DNA from: Oscillospiraceae bacterium | GTDB taxonomy: Bacteria > Bacillota > Clostridia > Oscillospirales > Ruminococcaceae | Assembly (NCBI GenBank): GCA_017847885.1 | Contig: JAGAUA010000016.1 | Coordinates: 1-42,484, forward strand | Direction: 5' to 3' | DNA length: 42,484 bases | In this document: positions 6,921 through 15,969 of the stretch, in pieces | Position numbering within the stretch: position 1 is the first letter of the stretch | How the letters are laid out: each line of letters starts with the position of its first letter | Made by a program: the position numbers and the translations under genes | The notes under the pieces: model-generated | The model's input: only the letters and a program-made list of their open reading frames with translations | Told to the model about the DNA's origin: nothing | Databases searched by the model: none

Positions 6921-7982
6921 ATGATAGGAAAATTTTATGCCGCGCTTCTGGCGTTTGCGGTCTCGGTATCTGCTTTGGCAGGTGAGGCTGCAAAGGATTT
7001 TGACCGTCTCGGCAGGGCTGCTGCGGAAAAGGAAACGGAGACAGCCGTTACAACGGTAACGACCGTGCCGACGGAAACCGAAAAGCCCAAGGAAACTACG
7101 ACAACCACCGTGCCTGAGAAAACGAAAAAAACCAAGGAGACCACGGCAACCACCGTTCCTGTGGAAACGAAAAAACCGAAGGAAACTACGGCAACCACCG
7201 TGCCTGCGGAAACGGAAGCTCCCGTTACCCAGCCTGTCAGGGGTATTGTTCGGGTCGACGGGGAAACCGTTATCGTTGACGGTAAGGAATACAAGCTTTC
7301 CTTTGAGGATAATTTCGACGGGCACACGCTTGACGGGTCGAAGTGGGAAAAATGTCCCGAATGGAAGCGTCAGGACCTTAACAATTATTGGGATAACGAT
7401 ATGTCCTACCTTGACGGCGAGGGAAACCTCATTATTGAAATGTCCTATGACGAAAATGAGGAAAAATATCTCAGCGGCGGCGTAAGGTCAAAGGGAAAAT
7501 TTGAGCAGGCGTACGGCTACTTTGAGATAAGGTGTACGGTCAACACCGTTCCCGGATATTGGACGGCGTTCTGGCTTATGGGTGAAACCGTGAACAACAC
7601 CACTATGGGCGGACGAAACGGCACGGAGATAGACATCATGGAGACTCCATTCTTCGACAAAAAGCAGGTGCAGAACACCCTTAACTGGGACGGCTACGGC
7701 GAGGAACACAAAGCCTTGGGGCAAATTTCCGATATCGACGTTTACGACGGCGAGTATCACACCTTCTCACTGCTTTGGACGGAAAGCGAATATGTATTTT
7801 TCATCGACGGCGAGGAAAGCTGGCGCACCGACGCAAAAGAGGCAGAGGGTACCTGCGAGGTGCCGCTTTATATGAAGATAACGTCGGAAACGGGCTCGTG
7901 GACGAGAAATCCTCCCCTCCCCGAAAGCCTGCCCGATTACATGAAGGTGGATCACGTCAGGGTATACGCCGAAAAGAAATAG
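6921..7982 (+). CDS. Secreted GH16 beta-glucanase
   Basis: The 353-residue protein has an N-terminal signal peptide (probable cleavage after SALA, near residue 20), a Thr/Pro/Lys-rich linker (about 40-105) and a GH16 domain from about residue 115 to the end. The catalytic signature EIDIME is at 236-241 (nucleophile Glu236, Asp238, acid/base Glu241). GH16 enzymes cut beta-1,3 or mixed beta-1,3-1,4 glucans; which substrate applies here is not decided by the sequence. The linker contains three 15-residue units. GAGGTG lies about 7 bp before ATG 6921. There is no dockerin or wall-sorting tail, so the enzyme should be released. It stands alone before the ribosomal cluster. Confidence 0.92.
   Translation: MIGKFYAALLAFAVSVSALAGEAAKDFDRLGRAAAEKETETAVTTVTTVPTETEKPKETTTTTVPEKTKKTKETTATTVPVETKKPKETTATTVPAETEAPVTQPVRGIVRVDGETVIVDGKEYKLSFEDNFDGHTLDGSKWEKCPEWKRQDLNNYWDNDMSYLDGEGNLIIEMSYDENEEKYLSGGVRSKGKFEQAYGYFEIRCTVNTVPGYWTAFWLMGETVNNTTMGGRNGTEIDIMETPFFDKKQVQNTLNWDGYGEEHKALGQISDIDVYDGEYHTFSLLWTESEYVFFIDGEESWRTDAKEAEGTCEVPLYMKITSETGSWTRNPPLPESLPDYMKVDHVRVYAEKK
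7083..7217 (+). repeat. Three tandem 45-bp repeats inside the GH16 linker
   Basis: Each unit encodes 15 residues of the pattern K(P/T)KETT(A/T)TTVP followed by five charged residues. Tandem, low-complexity and in frame, so copy number can vary without breaking the gene. Confidence 0.85.
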
Positions 7983-8110
7983 ACATAATTATAATAGTAT
8001 ACCCCGTTTTTCGCGGTTTATGCACCGTTAAGGCTTGTTTGTAAAAAGTGCATAAAAAAAGTGCGGAAAATTCTCTGAAATTCTACGTGCGAAAATTATA
8101 AAAAATATGC

Positions 8111-8139
8111 TCAACCCCTTGCAATTGCAGGGGGTTGAT
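8111..8139. promoter_or_regulatory. Palindrome overlapping the S10 promoter -35 region
   Basis: An almost perfect inverted repeat: outer arms TCAACCCC (8111-8118) and GGGGTTGA (8131-8138), with the self-complementary core TGCAATTGCA between them. It covers the -35 box and most of the spacer of the promoter at 8119-8147. It could be an operator or a roadblock hairpin; no regulator is identified. Confidence 0.5.
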
Positions 8140-8147
8140 GTTATAAT
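8119..8147 (+). promoter_or_regulatory. Candidate promoter of the ribosomal protein supercluster
   Basis: TTGCAA at 8119-8124 lies 17 bp from a perfect TATAAT at 8142-8147. Transcription from about 8154 would give a leader of some 370 nt before rpsJ. Confidence 0.65.
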
Positions 8148-8153
8148 ATTACT

Positions 8154-8521
8154 TGCGTGACTGCGACAGTTATATTTAACTGTTGGTGCGGCGGCTGATT
8201 TCGCCGTGCTTTATAAATGTTTTTGCGAGGAAGCGGAAGGTTGCTTACGGTTTGTAAGGGAATTTCCGTGGAGTATGTTCGGCTTCGAGCCGGGCGGCTG
8301 TGATATCGAACACTGTGTGTGCTTAAACCGTGGGGAGTCCTGTGTCTTTCCATAGGTAAGCTTGTGTTTGGACGTACTCGGAAAACAGTTTGTTTTTCGG
8401 GTTTTTTAATAGGTCTGACGCGAAACACACGGAAGCGTGTGAGGCGCAAACGACGTAAATACGGTTATCACGAACCTCGTCCCCGAAAACATCATCAGAG
8501 ATCAATTAGGAGGCGATTCAA
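8154..8521 (+). promoter_or_regulatory. Long S10 operon leader with attenuator-like hairpin
   Basis: No gene is seen between the promoter and rpsJ. At 8379-8399 an 8-bp stem with one G-U pair and a 5-base loop is followed by six T (8402-8407), which is the form of an intrinsic terminator inside the leader. A second hairpin, CACACG/CGTGTG, lies at 8425-8441. In E. coli, L4 controls the S10 operon through its leader; whether this leader works in a similar way is inference. AGGAGG just before rpsJ is the ribosome binding site. Confidence 0.5.
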
Positions 8522-8836
8522 ATGGCAGTCAATGAAAAAATCAGAATCAGAATCAAAGGTTACGACCATGCGGTAGTTGACGCAGCAGCGGCTAAGATCG
8601 TTGACGCAGCTAAGCGCAGCGGTGCAAGAGTAAGCGGTCCTATCCCCCTTCCTACAGACAAGGAGATCATCACAATTCTCCGTGCTGTACACAAGTACAA
8701 GGATAGCCGTGAGCAGTTCGAGATGAGAACTCACAAGAGACTTATCGACGTTATCAGACCGTCCGACAAGTCTGTTGAAGCACTGCAGGGTCTTGAACTT
8801 CCTGCAGGTGTTGACGTTGTAATGGAAATCAAGTAA
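8522..8836 (+). CDS. rpsJ: Ribosomal protein S10
   Basis: A 104-residue protein of the 30S head, also known as NusE in antitermination. Recognised by its [14 protein letters not shown] start and the conserved THKRLIDVI segment in the middle. TTAGGAGG precedes the ATG. It is the first gene of the S10-spc-alpha cluster and is followed 83 bp later by rplC. The str operon genes (rpsL, rpsG, fusA, tuf), often found upstream, are not here; a GH16 gene is. Confidence 0.98.
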   Translation: MAVNEKIRIRIKGYDHAVVDAAAAKIVDAAKRSGARVSGPIPLPTDKEIITILRAVHKYKDSREQFEMRTHKRLIDVIRPSDKSVEALQGLELPAGVDVVMEIK

Positions 8837-8919
8837 GATAACTTCTTACCATTTCCCAAAAACGGCAACCGGCAGGTCATGTTGCGGCAACGCAACCAAT
8901 AACCAAAGGAGGAAAAAGT

Positions 8920-9561
8920 ATGACAAAGGCACTCATCGGCAAGAAAATCGGTATGACACAGATTTTCGATGAAGCAACAAACAAGGTTATCCCCTTGACT
9001 GTTGTGGAAGTCGGCCCCTGCGTAGTCGTTCAGAAGAAAACTGTTGAGAATGACGGCTACAGCGCAGTTCAGCTCGGCTTCGGCGACCTGAGAGAGAAGC
9101 TTGCAAACAAGCCTATCAAGGGTCATTTCGCAAAGGCGGACGTTGCAGTTAAGAGAACTCTCAAGGAGTTCAGACTCGACGGCGCAGAATCCATGGAGGT
9201 CGGCACAGTTCTTAAGGCTGACACTTTTGAGGTAGGCGACATCGTTGATGTTTCCGGCACATCAAAGGGTAAGGGCTTCCAGGGTACTATCAAGAGAAAC
9301 AACAACGCAAGACTGAAGGAAACTCACGGTACAGGTCCTGTTCACAGACACGCAGGCTCCATGGGCGCTTGCTCCTCACCTTCCCGTATTTTCAAGGGCA
9401 AGGCTCTTCCCGGTCAGATGGGTAATGAGAAGGTCACCGTGCAGAATCTTGAGGTCATCAAGGTTGACGCAGAAAACAATCTTATCGCAGTTAAGGGCGC
9501 TATTCCCGGTCCTAAGAACGGTATCGTTACCATTTGCGACTGCGTAAAGAAAAAGGCTTAA
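8920..9561 (+). CDS. rplC: Ribosomal protein L3
   Basis: A 213-residue 50S protein that binds 23S rRNA near the peptidyl transferase centre and starts large-subunit assembly. Seen from [16 protein letters not shown] at the N-terminus and the central loop [14 protein letters not shown] with [19 protein letters not shown]. Strong site AAAGGAGG upstream. It is separated from rplD by 18 bp. Confidence 0.98.
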   Translation: MTKALIGKKIGMTQIFDEATNKVIPLTVVEVGPCVVVQKKTVENDGYSAVQLGFGDLREKLANKPIKGHFAKADVAVKRTLKEFRLDGAESMEVGTVLKADTFEVGDIVDVSGTSKGKGFQGTIKRNNNARLKETHGTGPVHRHAGSMGACSSPSRIFKGKALPGQMGNEKVTVQNLEVIKVDAENNLIAVKGAIPGPKNGIVTICDCVKKKA

Positions 9562-9579
9562 TGGAAGGAGGAAGCAGTA

Positions 9580-10206
9580 ATGCCTAATATTAAAGTTCTG
9601 GATATGGCAGGTAAAGAGGTTTCCAGCATTGAGCTGTCCGACGCTGTTTTCGGTATCACTCCAAACGAGTCTGCTATGCACACTATGGTTGTAAACTATC
9701 TCGCTAATCAGAGACAGGGCACACAGTCCACTCTCACCCGTACAGAGGTTAGAGGCGGCGGCAGAAAGCCCTGGAGACAGAAGGGCACAGGCCACGCAAG
9801 ACAGGGCTCCACACGCGCTCCCCAGTGGACACACGGCGGTATCGCTCTCGGACCTAAGCCCAGAAGCTACCGTTTCACAGTAAACAAGAAGCTCAAGAGA
9901 CTTGCTATGAAGTCCGCTCTTTCTACAAAGGTTCTCGACAACAACCTTATCGTTCTCGATTCCATCACAATGAACGAGTACAAGACAAAGACTATCACTG
10001 CAATGCTCAAGGCTGTTGAGGCTGAGGGCAGCAAGGCTCTCATCGTAATGCCTGAGGTTAACAGCTTCGTTATCAAGAGCGCTGCTAACATCCCCGGCGT
10101 TAAGACAGCTCTTGTAAACACTATCAACGTATACGACATCCTCAACTATGACAAGTTCATCGTTGTTAAGGATGCGGTTGCTAAAATTGAGGAGGTGTAC
10201 GCATAA
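9580..10206 (+). CDS. rplD: Ribosomal protein L4
   Basis: A 208-residue 50S protein that lines the exit tunnel; in E. coli it also represses its own operon through the S10 leader. The conserved tunnel loop is present ([18 protein letters not shown], about residues 64-81). The stop codon overlaps the rplW start by one base (TAATG), so translation is coupled. In view of the long leader upstream, L4 is a reasonable candidate regulator, by analogy only. Confidence 0.98.
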   Translation: MPNIKVLDMAGKEVSSIELSDAVFGITPNESAMHTMVVNYLANQRQGTQSTLTRTEVRGGGRKPWRQKGTGHARQGSTRAPQWTHGGIALGPKPRSYRFTVNKKLKRLAMKSALSTKVLDNNLIVLDSITMNEYKTKTITAMLKAVEAEGSKALIVMPEVNSFVIKSAANIPGVKTALVNTINVYDILNYDKFIVVKDAVAKIEEVYA

Positions 10207-10496
10207 TGATTGCACAGGATATTGTAATCAAGCCTATCATCACCGAAAAGAGCATGGAAGGCCTTCAGGAAAACAAGTACACCTTTAAGGTTGCCAAGAA
10301 CGCTAACAAGATCGAAATAGCTAAGGCTGTTGAGGAGCTTTTCGGCGTTAAGGTCGCTAAGGTTAACACCATGAACGTAAGAGGACGCGCTAAGAGAATG
10401 GGTATGAACAGAGGCTTCACTCCCAACTGGAAAAAGGCTATCGTTACTCTTGCTGAGGGTTCAAAGACCATCGAATTCTTCGACGGCATGATGTAA
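10206..10496 (+). CDS. rplW: Ribosomal protein L23
   Basis: A 96-residue 50S protein at the tunnel exit, a docking site for trigger factor and SRP. Shows the family pattern [12 protein letters not shown] at the start and [17 protein letters not shown] in the middle. Start overlaps the rplD stop by one base; GAGGTG is inside the rplD end. A 95-bp spacer follows before rplB, longer than most spacers in this cluster. Confidence 0.98.
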   Translation: MIAQDIVIKPIITEKSMEGLQENKYTFKVAKNANKIEIAKAVEELFGVKVAKVNTMNVRGRAKRMGMNRGFTPNWKKAIVTLAEGSKTIEFFDGMM

Positions 10497-10591
10497 GTTT
10501 ACTCCGTATAATACGCGTTTGCGTAACGGGTAAGTATGGAAGGGACAGCTTCCGCAAAACATCGCAAAATATTATAAGGAGATGAACTGCA

Positions 10592-11425
10592 ATGGCAATT
10601 AAATCATACAAGCCTACGACGCCTTCAAGACGTCAGATGACTGTTACAGATTACAGCTGCCTTTCCAAGGTTGAGCCTGAGAAGAGCCTTCTCGCTCCCA
10701 TGAAAAAGACAGCCGGCAGAAACAGCTACGGCAGAATCACCGTTCGTCACAGAGGCGGCGGAAACAGAAGAAAATACAGAATTATCGACTTTAAGAGAGA
10801 CAAGCAGGGCATGAACGCTACTGTTCTTACTCTTGAGTACGATCCTAACAGAAGCGCTTTCATCGCTCTCGTTCAGTACGAGGACGGCGAGAAGAGATAC
10901 ATTATCGCTCCTAACGGTCTTGCAGTTGGCGACGTTGTTACAAGCGGCGCTCACGCAGACATCAAGCCCGGTAATGCACTTGCGCTTTCCGATATCCCTG
11001 TGGGTACATTTATCCACAACATCGAGCTTTATCCCGGCAAGGGCGCTCAGCTCGTTCGTGCAGCCGGCAACATGGCTCAGCTCATGGGTAAGGAAGACAA
11101 CTACGTTCTCGTAAGACTTCCTTCCGGCGAGATGAGAAAGATCCCTGCAAACTGCATGGCTTCCATCGGTCAGGTTTCCAACATCGACCACGAGAATGTA
11201 AGCCTCGGTAAAGCCGGCAGAACTCGTCACCTTGGTATCAGACCTACCGTTCGTGGTTCTGTCATGAACCCCTGCGATCACCCTCACGGTGGTGGTGAAG
11301 GTAAGTCTCCTGTTGGTCGTCCCGGACCTGTTACTCCTTGGGGCAAGCCTGCTCTCGGTTACAAGACCAGAAAGCAGCACAACAGAACAGACAAGTTCAT
11401 TGTTAAGCGCAGAAACGGCAAGTAA
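10592..11425 (+). CDS. rplB: Ribosomal protein L2
   Basis: A 277-residue 50S core protein needed for subunit joining and peptidyl transferase structure. The C-terminal signature is complete: [18 protein letters not shown] followed by [10 protein letters not shown], including the essential His. The N-terminal part has the usual YKPTTPSRR pattern. Start is supported by AAGGAG. A 148-bp structured spacer separates it from rpsS. Confidence 0.98.
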   Translation: MAIKSYKPTTPSRRQMTVTDYSCLSKVEPEKSLLAPMKKTAGRNSYGRITVRHRGGGNRRKYRIIDFKRDKQGMNATVLTLEYDPNRSAFIALVQYEDGEKRYIIAPNGLAVGDVVTSGAHADIKPGNALALSDIPVGTFIHNIELYPGKGAQLVRAAGNMAQLMGKEDNYVLVRLPSGEMRKIPANCMASIGQVSNIDHENVSLGKAGRTRHLGIRPTVRGSVMNPCDHPHGGGEGKSPVGRPGPVTPWGKPALGYKTRKQHNRTDKFIVKRRNGK

Positions 11426-11573
11426 TAAGTTATTAATGTGTATCCGTACAGGAGCAATCCGGCGGATATGCGTCCAGCCCCCTGAGGCTGGCTCATTGAA
11501 TCATAAAGAGGAATGTTCGGGAGCTTATTCTCCCGTGCATCTTGCCTCGTAAATCAAGAGGGGAGGAAAACCA
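11426..11573 (+). promoter_or_regulatory. Structured spacer between rplB and rpsS
   Basis: Three perfect 6-bp stems follow each other: TATCCG/CGGATA (11441-11468), CCAGCC/GGCTGG (11474-11491) and CGGGAG/CTCCCG (11518-11535). No gene and no clear promoter is seen. It may be an mRNA control or processing region for the genes behind it. Confidence 0.5.
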
Positions 11574-11858
11574 ATGAGCAGAAGCGTTAAGAAGGGACCT
11601 TACGTACAAGAGGTTCTCCTGAAAAGAGTTATCGCTATGAACGAAGCAGGCGAAAAGAAGGTTCTCAAGACATGGAGCCGTTCTTCAACGATTTTCCCTG
11701 ATTTCGTAGGTCATACATTTGCTGTTCACGACGGCAGAAAGCACGTTCCCGTATATGTTACGGAAGATATGGTAGGTCACAAGCTGGGCGAATTCGCACC
11801 CACAAGAACCTACAAGGGCCATGCAGGCTCCAAAGTATCCAACAATGGTAAGAAATAA
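11574..11858 (+). CDS. rpsS: Ribosomal protein S19
   Basis: A 94-residue 30S head protein that pairs with S13 near the A site. Recognised by [10 protein letters not shown] at the start, the [13 protein letters not shown] segment in the middle and the [12 protein letters not shown] end. GGGGAGG lies close before the ATG. It is followed 20 bp later by rplV. Confidence 0.98.
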   Translation: MSRSVKKGPYVQEVLLKRVIAMNEAGEKKVLKTWSRSSTIFPDFVGHTFAVHDGRKHVPVYVTEDMVGHKLGEFAPTRTYKGHAGSKVSNNGKK

Positions 11859-11878
11859 GGCAGAGAGGAGAAATTAAA

Positions 11879-12214
11879 ATGGAAGCAAGAGCATATCTTA
11901 AAAATGCTCGAATCGCACCCAGAAAGGTTCAGATCGTTCTCGACCTCATCAGAGGAAAGGATGTTGAGACCGCTATGGCGATTCTGCAGCACACACCCAA
12001 ATCTGCCTGTGAATACCTGGAGAAGCTTCTGAAGTCCGCGATCGCAAACGCTGAAAACAACTTCGGTATGGATAAGGATAACCTTTACGTATCCGAGTGC
12101 TTCGTTTGCCCCGGTCCTATCATGAAGAGAATTATGCCTAGAGCACAGGGCAGAGCATTCCGTATCCTCAAGAGAACTTCCCATGTTACTCTTGTGGTAA
12201 AGGAAAAAGAATAA
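11879..12214 (+). CDS. rplV: Ribosomal protein L22
   Basis: A 111-residue 50S protein with a long beta hairpin reaching into the exit tunnel. The family pattern is seen in [18 protein letters not shown] (residues 10-27) and the hairpin end [22 protein letters not shown] precedes the start. The gene is 22 bp from rpsC. Confidence 0.98.
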   Translation: MEARAYLKNARIAPRKVQIVLDLIRGKDVETAMAILQHTPKSACEYLEKLLKSAIANAENNFGMDKDNLYVSECFVCPGPIMKRIMPRAQGRAFRILKRTSHVTLVVKEKE

Positions 12215-12236
12215 GTCGAAAGAGGAGGTAAACTAA

Positions 12237-12986
12237 ATGGGACAGAAGGTTAATCCGCACGGTCTGCGTGTAGGCGTTATTAAGGATTGGGATTCCCGCT
12301 GGTTTGCAAACAAGGCAACTTTCGGCGATACACTGGTTGAGGACTATAACGTTCGTAACTATATCAAGAAAAACCTTTATGCAGCAGGCGTTCCCAAAAT
12401 TGAAATCGAAAGATTTGCAGACAAGGTAAGAATCCACGTTCACTGCGCTAAGCCCGGTATCGTTATCGGCAGAGGCGGCGAGAACATCGAAAAGCTCCGT
12501 CTGGATGTTGAGAAGATGATGAAGAAATCAGTTGCTATCAACATCGTTGAGGTCAAGTCCCCCGATATGGACTCACAGCTGGTTGCTGAGAGCATTGCTG
12601 CTCAGCTCGAAAACCGTGCGTCCTACAGAAGAGCTATGAAGCAGGCTATCGGCAGAGCAATGAAGCTTGGTGCAAAGGGTATCAAGGTAATGCTCAGCGG
12701 CCGTATCGGCGGTGCCGAGATCGCTCGTTCCGAGTCTTATCACGAGGGTACAATTCCCCTTCAGACCATCCGTGCTGACATTGACTACGGTTTTGCTGAG
12801 GCAAGCACGACCTACGGCCGTATCGGCGTAAAGGTTTGGATCTACAAGGGCGAGGTGCTCAAGGGCGACGTTGCCAAGGCAAGAGCTATGGCTGAAAGAA
12901 CCGAAAAGAAGCCCCGTCGTCAGAACGACAACCGCCGCAACGGTGAAAACCGCGGCAACAGAAGAAGAGAAGGAGGTAATCAGTAA
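12237..12986 (+). CDS. rpsC: Ribosomal protein S3
   Basis: A 249-residue 30S protein at the mRNA entry site with an N-terminal KH domain ([12 protein letters not shown], about residues 77-88) and a C-terminal S3 domain ([12 protein letters not shown]). It is somewhat longer than the E. coli protein because of a basic, Arg- and Asn-rich tail from about residue 222 to the end, which contacts no conserved motif and may bind RNA. Its stop overlaps the rplP start by one base (TAATG). Confidence 0.98.
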   Translation: MGQKVNPHGLRVGVIKDWDSRWFANKATFGDTLVEDYNVRNYIKKNLYAAGVPKIEIERFADKVRIHVHCAKPGIVIGRGGENIEKLRLDVEKMMKKSVAINIVEVKSPDMDSQLVAESIAAQLENRASYRRAMKQAIGRAMKLGAKGIKVMLSGRIGGAEIARSESYHEGTIPLQTIRADIDYGFAEASTTYGRIGVKVWIYKGEVLKGDVAKARAMAERTEKKPRRQNDNRRNGENRGNRRREGGNQ

Positions 12987-13405
12987 TGCTGCTTCCAAAG
13001 AGAGTTAAGTACAGAAGAGTACACAGAGGCCGCCTTACAGGTAAGGCTTACCGCGGAAACACAGTTTCCAACGGCGAGTTCGGTCTTCAGGCACTTGAGC
13101 CTGCATGGATTACTTCCAACCAGATCGAGGCTGCCCGTATCGCTATGACACGTTACATCAAGCGTGGCGGTCAGGTTTGGATCAAGATCTTCCCCGACAA
13201 GCCTATTACAGAAAAGCCTGCCGAGACTCGAATGGGTTCCGGTAAGGGTTCACCCGAATACTGGGTAGCAGTTGTTAAGCCCGGCAGAGTTATGTTTGAA
13301 ATTGCCGGTGTTTCCGAGGAAGTTGCAAGAGAGGCTATGCGTCTTGCTATGCACAAGCTTCCTATCAAGTGTAAGTTTGTTAAGAAAGAGGAGGCGGGCG
13401 CATAA
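12986..13405 (+). CDS. rplP: Ribosomal protein L16
   Basis: A 139-residue 50S protein near the A-site tRNA. Shows [14 protein letters not shown] at the start and [18 protein letters not shown] in the second half. Both ends overlap neighbours by one base (TAATG with rpsC and with rpmC), so S3, L16 and L29 form a tightly coupled trio. Confidence 0.98.
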   Translation: MLLPKRVKYRRVHRGRLTGKAYRGNTVSNGEFGLQALEPAWITSNQIEAARIAMTRYIKRGGQVWIKIFPDKPITEKPAETRMGSGKGSPEYWVAVVKPGRVMFEIAGVSEEVAREAMRLAMHKLPIKCKFVKKEEAGA

Positions 13406-13602
13406 TGAAGGCTGCAGAAGTTAGAGATATGACAACTCTTGAGCTTGATACCAAGCTTGCCGATCTTAAGAAGGAGCTTTTCGCTCTTCGTTTTCAGCAC
13501 GCTGTTAATCAGCTCGACAACCCTACACGTCTCAAGGCTGTGAAGAAGGACATCGCAAGAATCAAGACCATTCTTCGCGAGCGTTCCGATTCCGAGCAGT
13601 AA
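13405..13602 (+). CDS. rpmC: Ribosomal protein L29
   Basis: A 65-residue two-helix 50S protein at the tunnel exit beside L23. The family pattern is plain: [19 protein letters not shown] and then [17 protein letters not shown]. The start overlaps the rplP stop; GAGGCGG lies inside the rplP end. It is followed 19 bp later by rpsQ. Confidence 0.97.
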   Translation: MKAAEVRDMTTLELDTKLADLKKELFALRFQHAVNQLDNPTRLKAVKKDIARIKTILRERSDSEQ

Positions 13603-13621
13603 GTGAAGGGAGGAAACAAAG

Positions 13622-13879
13622 ATGGCTGAAAGAAATCTTAGAAAAACAAGAGTTGGCAAGGTAGTTTCCAACAAGATGGATAAGACCATTGTTGTTGCAA
13701 TCGTTGATAACGTACAGCACCCCCTGTACAAGAAGATCATCAAGAGAACCATCAAGCTGAAGGCTCACGATGAGAACAACACATGCAACATCGGTGACCG
13801 CGTTGAGATCATGGAGACACGTCCCATGTCCAAGGACAAGAGATGGCGTCTTGTAAAGGTTATCGAGCAGGCTAAGTAA
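13622..13879 (+). CDS. rpsQ: Ribosomal protein S17
   Basis: An 85-residue 30S assembly protein with an OB fold. Recognised by [19 protein letters not shown], the middle KAHDENN segment and [26 protein letters not shown] precedes the start. A long spacer of 152 bp follows, which breaks the otherwise tight packing. Confidence 0.98.
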   Translation: MAERNLRKTRVGKVVSNKMDKTIVVAIVDNVQHPLYKKIIKRTIKLKAHDENNTCNIGDRVEIMETRPMSKDKRWRLVKVIEQAK

Positions 13880-14031
13880 TTATCGGCTTTGCGCGATACA
13901 CACGGGGGCGTGTAATGTTCTCGCTGTGAACACAAACGTGGTTATAAAATAAAATCAATAAGAAGAAACGGCAGGGGCTTACAAAGAAAAGCCTCTGACC
14001 CGGAGCTTCTGAATGGAAGGAGTTAATCGCT
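13880..14031 (+). promoter_or_regulatory. Structured spacer between rpsQ and rplN
   Basis: It holds an ACACACGG...GCGTGT hairpin (about 13897-13912) resembling the one in the S10 leader, a GTTC/GAAC stem, and a 9-bp stem with one G-U pair (CAGGGGCTT 13972-13980 with AAGCCTCTG 13989-13997). Ends in AAGGAG for rplN. In many bacteria the spc operon starts at rplN, so this may be an internal control or promoter region; no strong promoter is seen. Confidence 0.5.
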
Positions 14032-14400
14032 GTGATTCAGATGCAGACTTATTTAAAGGTCGCTGATAACACAGGTGCAAAGGAACTCATGTGTATCAGA
14101 GTTCTCGGCGGCACCCGCAGAAGATATGCAAATATCGGCGATGTAGTCGTTGCTTCCGTTAAGAAAGCAACACCAGGCGGCGTTGTTAAGAAGGGCGACG
14201 TTGTTAAGGCAGTTATTGTTCGTTCCGCTAAGGGCCTCCGCCGTGAGGACGGAACTTACATCCGTTTTGATGAAAACGCAGCTGTTATCATCAAGGAAGA
14301 CAAGAACCCTAAGGGTACTCGTATTTTCGGACCAGTTGCTCGTGAGCTGAGAGACAAGGACTACATGAAGATCCTGTCACTTGCTCCCGAAGTACTTTAA
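14032..14400 (+). CDS. rplN: Ribosomal protein L14
   Basis: A 122-residue 50S interface protein that binds L19 and the ribosome silencing factor. The start is GTG at 14032, chosen because the family begins [17 protein letters not shown] and AAGGAG is about 9 bp upstream; an ATG three codons later is possible but would shorten the conserved start. The end [23 protein letters not shown] is typical. Confidence 0.98.
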   Translation: MIQMQTYLKVADNTGAKELMCIRVLGGTRRRYANIGDVVVASVKKATPGGVVKKGDVVKAVIVRSAKGLRREDGTYIRFDENAAVIIKEDKNPKGTRIFGPVARELRDKDYMKILSLAPEVL

Positions 14401-14415
14401 TGGAGGTGCCACAAC

Positions 14416-14739
14416 ATGAATAGCTTACACGTTAAAACAGGTGACACCGTCGTTATCCTTTCCGGTAAGGACAAGGGCAAGCAGGGCAAGGTGCTTGAGG
14501 TTTCTCCCAAGGAGAAGAAGGTTATCGTTGAGGGTCTCAACATCGTTACAAAGCACGTTAAGCCCAGACAGATGGGTCAGCAGGGCGGCATCGTTAAGTG
14601 CGAAGCTCCCCTTTACGCATCAAAGGTAATGGCTGTATGCCCCAAGTGCGGCAAGCCCACAAGACTTGCACACAAGATCGAGGCTGACGGCACTAAGGTT
14701 AGAGTCTGCAAGCACGCAGACTGCGGAAAGTCTTATTAA
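14416..14739 (+). CDS. rplX: Ribosomal protein L24 with C-terminal zinc-ribbon-like end
   Basis: A 107-residue 50S assembly initiator with a KOW motif (about residues 6-33: [20 protein letters not shown]). The C-terminus has four cysteines arranged C-x2-C (75, 78) and C-x4-C (98, 103), suggesting a small metal-binding knuckle, which E. coli L24 lacks. GGAGGTG precedes the ATG. It is packed 15 bp after rplN and 17 bp before rplE. Confidence 0.97.
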   Translation: MNSLHVKTGDTVVILSGKDKGKQGKVLEVSPKEKKVIVEGLNIVTKHVKPRQMGQQGGIVKCEAPLYASKVMAVCPKCGKPTRLAHKIEADGTKVRVCKHADCGKSY

Positions 14740-14756
14740 GGAAAGGAGTAAACGAA

Positions 14757-15299
14757 ATGGCATCTAATTTGAAGGAACTCTATGTCAGCACAGTGGCTCC
14801 TGCTTTGATGAAGAAGTTCGGCTATAAGAGCGTAATGCAGATCCCTAAGATTGACAAGGTTGTTATCAACGTCGGCGCAGGCGAAGCTAAGGAAAACGCT
14901 AAGGTCATCGACGCTATTATGACAGACCTCGCTGCTATCACAGGTCAGAAGCCTGTTGTATGCCGCGCTAAGAAGTCTGTCGCTAACTTTAAGCTCCGTG
15001 AGGGTATGCCCATCGGTGTTAAGGTAACACTCAGAAGCGAGAAAATGTACGAATTCCTCGACAGACTTTTCAACGTTGCGTTCCCCCGTGTACGTGACTT
15101 CAGAGGAATCAACGGCAACTCCTTCGACGGAAGAGGCAACTACTCCACAGGTATCAAGGAGCAGCTTATTTTCCCTGAGATCGAGTACGACAAGATCGAC
15201 AAGGTTCGCGGTATGGACATCAACATCATCACTACCGCAAATACAGACGAAGAGGCTAAGGCTCTTCTCGAGCTGATGGGCGCTCCGTTCGCTAAGTAA
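14757..15299 (+). CDS. rplE: Ribosomal protein L5
   Basis: A 180-residue 50S protein that binds 5S rRNA and contacts P-site tRNA. Family patterns: [19 protein letters not shown] near residue 26, the [21 protein letters not shown] segment in the middle and the [20 protein letters not shown] loop. AAAGGAG precedes the start. Confidence 0.98.
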   Translation: MASNLKELYVSTVAPALMKKFGYKSVMQIPKIDKVVINVGAGEAKENAKVIDAIMTDLAAITGQKPVVCRAKKSVANFKLREGMPIGVKVTLRSEKMYEFLDRLFNVAFPRVRDFRGINGNSFDGRGNYSTGIKEQLIFPEIEYDKIDKVRGMDINIITTANTDEEAKALLELMGAPFAK

Positions 15300-15321
15300 T
15301 TATTAGGAGGGAAAATCAAAA

Positions 15322-15507
15322 ATGGCTAAAACATCAATGAAAGTTAAGCAGCAGAGAACTCCTAAGTACAGCACAAGAGCTTACAACAGATGCAAGATCT
15401 GCGGCAGACCTCACGCTTACATGAGAAAATTCGGCATCTGCCGTATCTGCTTCAGAGAACTTGCTCACGACGGTCATATCCCCGGCGTGAAGAAGGCAAG
15501 CTGGTAA
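15322..15507 (+). CDS. rpsZ: Ribosomal protein S14, zinc-binding type Z
   Basis: A 61-residue 30S head protein. Cysteines at 24, 27, 40 and 43 form the C-x2-C...C-x2-C zinc site, and the short length marks the Firmicutes-type zinc form, as opposed to the 100-residue zinc-free form. The end PGVKKASW is diagnostic. TTAGGAGG precedes the ATG. It lies between rplE and rpsH, as usual. Confidence 0.98.
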   Translation: MAKTSMKVKQQRTPKYSTRAYNRCKICGRPHAYMRKFGICRICFRELAHDGHIPGVKKASW

Positions 15508-15556
15508 TTTTACCGCTTGAACGCTGTTTTAAAGTAATATAAGGAGGTTAACCGGT

Positions 15557-15955
15557 ATGCAAATTACAGATACAATTGCAGATATTCTTACCAGAATCCG
15601 TAATGCAAATTCTGCAAAGCACCCCACAGTTGACGTTCCTGCTTCCAATATGAAGAAGGCTATCACTCAGATCCTTGTTGACGAGGGTTATCTCAAGAGC
15701 TATCAGATTATTGACGACGGCAAGCAGGGCATCATCAGAATCACACTGAAGTACGGCGAGAACAAGTCTCAGGTAATCACAGGTCTGAGAAGAGTTTCCA
15801 AGCCCGGTCTTCGTATTTATTCAAGCTGCGAGGATATGCCCAAGGTTATGAAGGGTCTCGGTATCGCTATCGTTTCCACTTCAAAGGGCGTTATGACCGA
15901 CAAGAAGGCAAGAGAGCTTAATGTCGGCGGCGAAGTCCTTGCATTCGTATGGTAA
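15557..15955 (+). CDS. rpsH: Ribosomal protein S8
   Basis: A 132-residue 30S central-domain protein that binds 16S helix 21; in E. coli it represses the spc operon at the mRNA level. Pattern: [14 protein letters not shown] at the start, [11 protein letters not shown], and the C-terminal [27 protein letters not shown] precedes the start. It is 14 bp from rplF. Confidence 0.98.
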   Translation: MQITDTIADILTRIRNANSAKHPTVDVPASNMKKAITQILVDEGYLKSYQIIDDGKQGIIRITLKYGENKSQVITGLRRVSKPGLRIYSSCEDMPKVMKGLGIAIVSTSKGVMTDKKARELNVGGEVLAFVW

Positions 15956-15969
15956 GGAGGAACAAGTAA

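Noticed and set aside
10497..10591. TATAAT-like hexamer in the rplW-rplB spacer as an internal promoter
   Set aside because: No acceptable -35 box at 16-18 bp upstream; chance match in a translated cluster.
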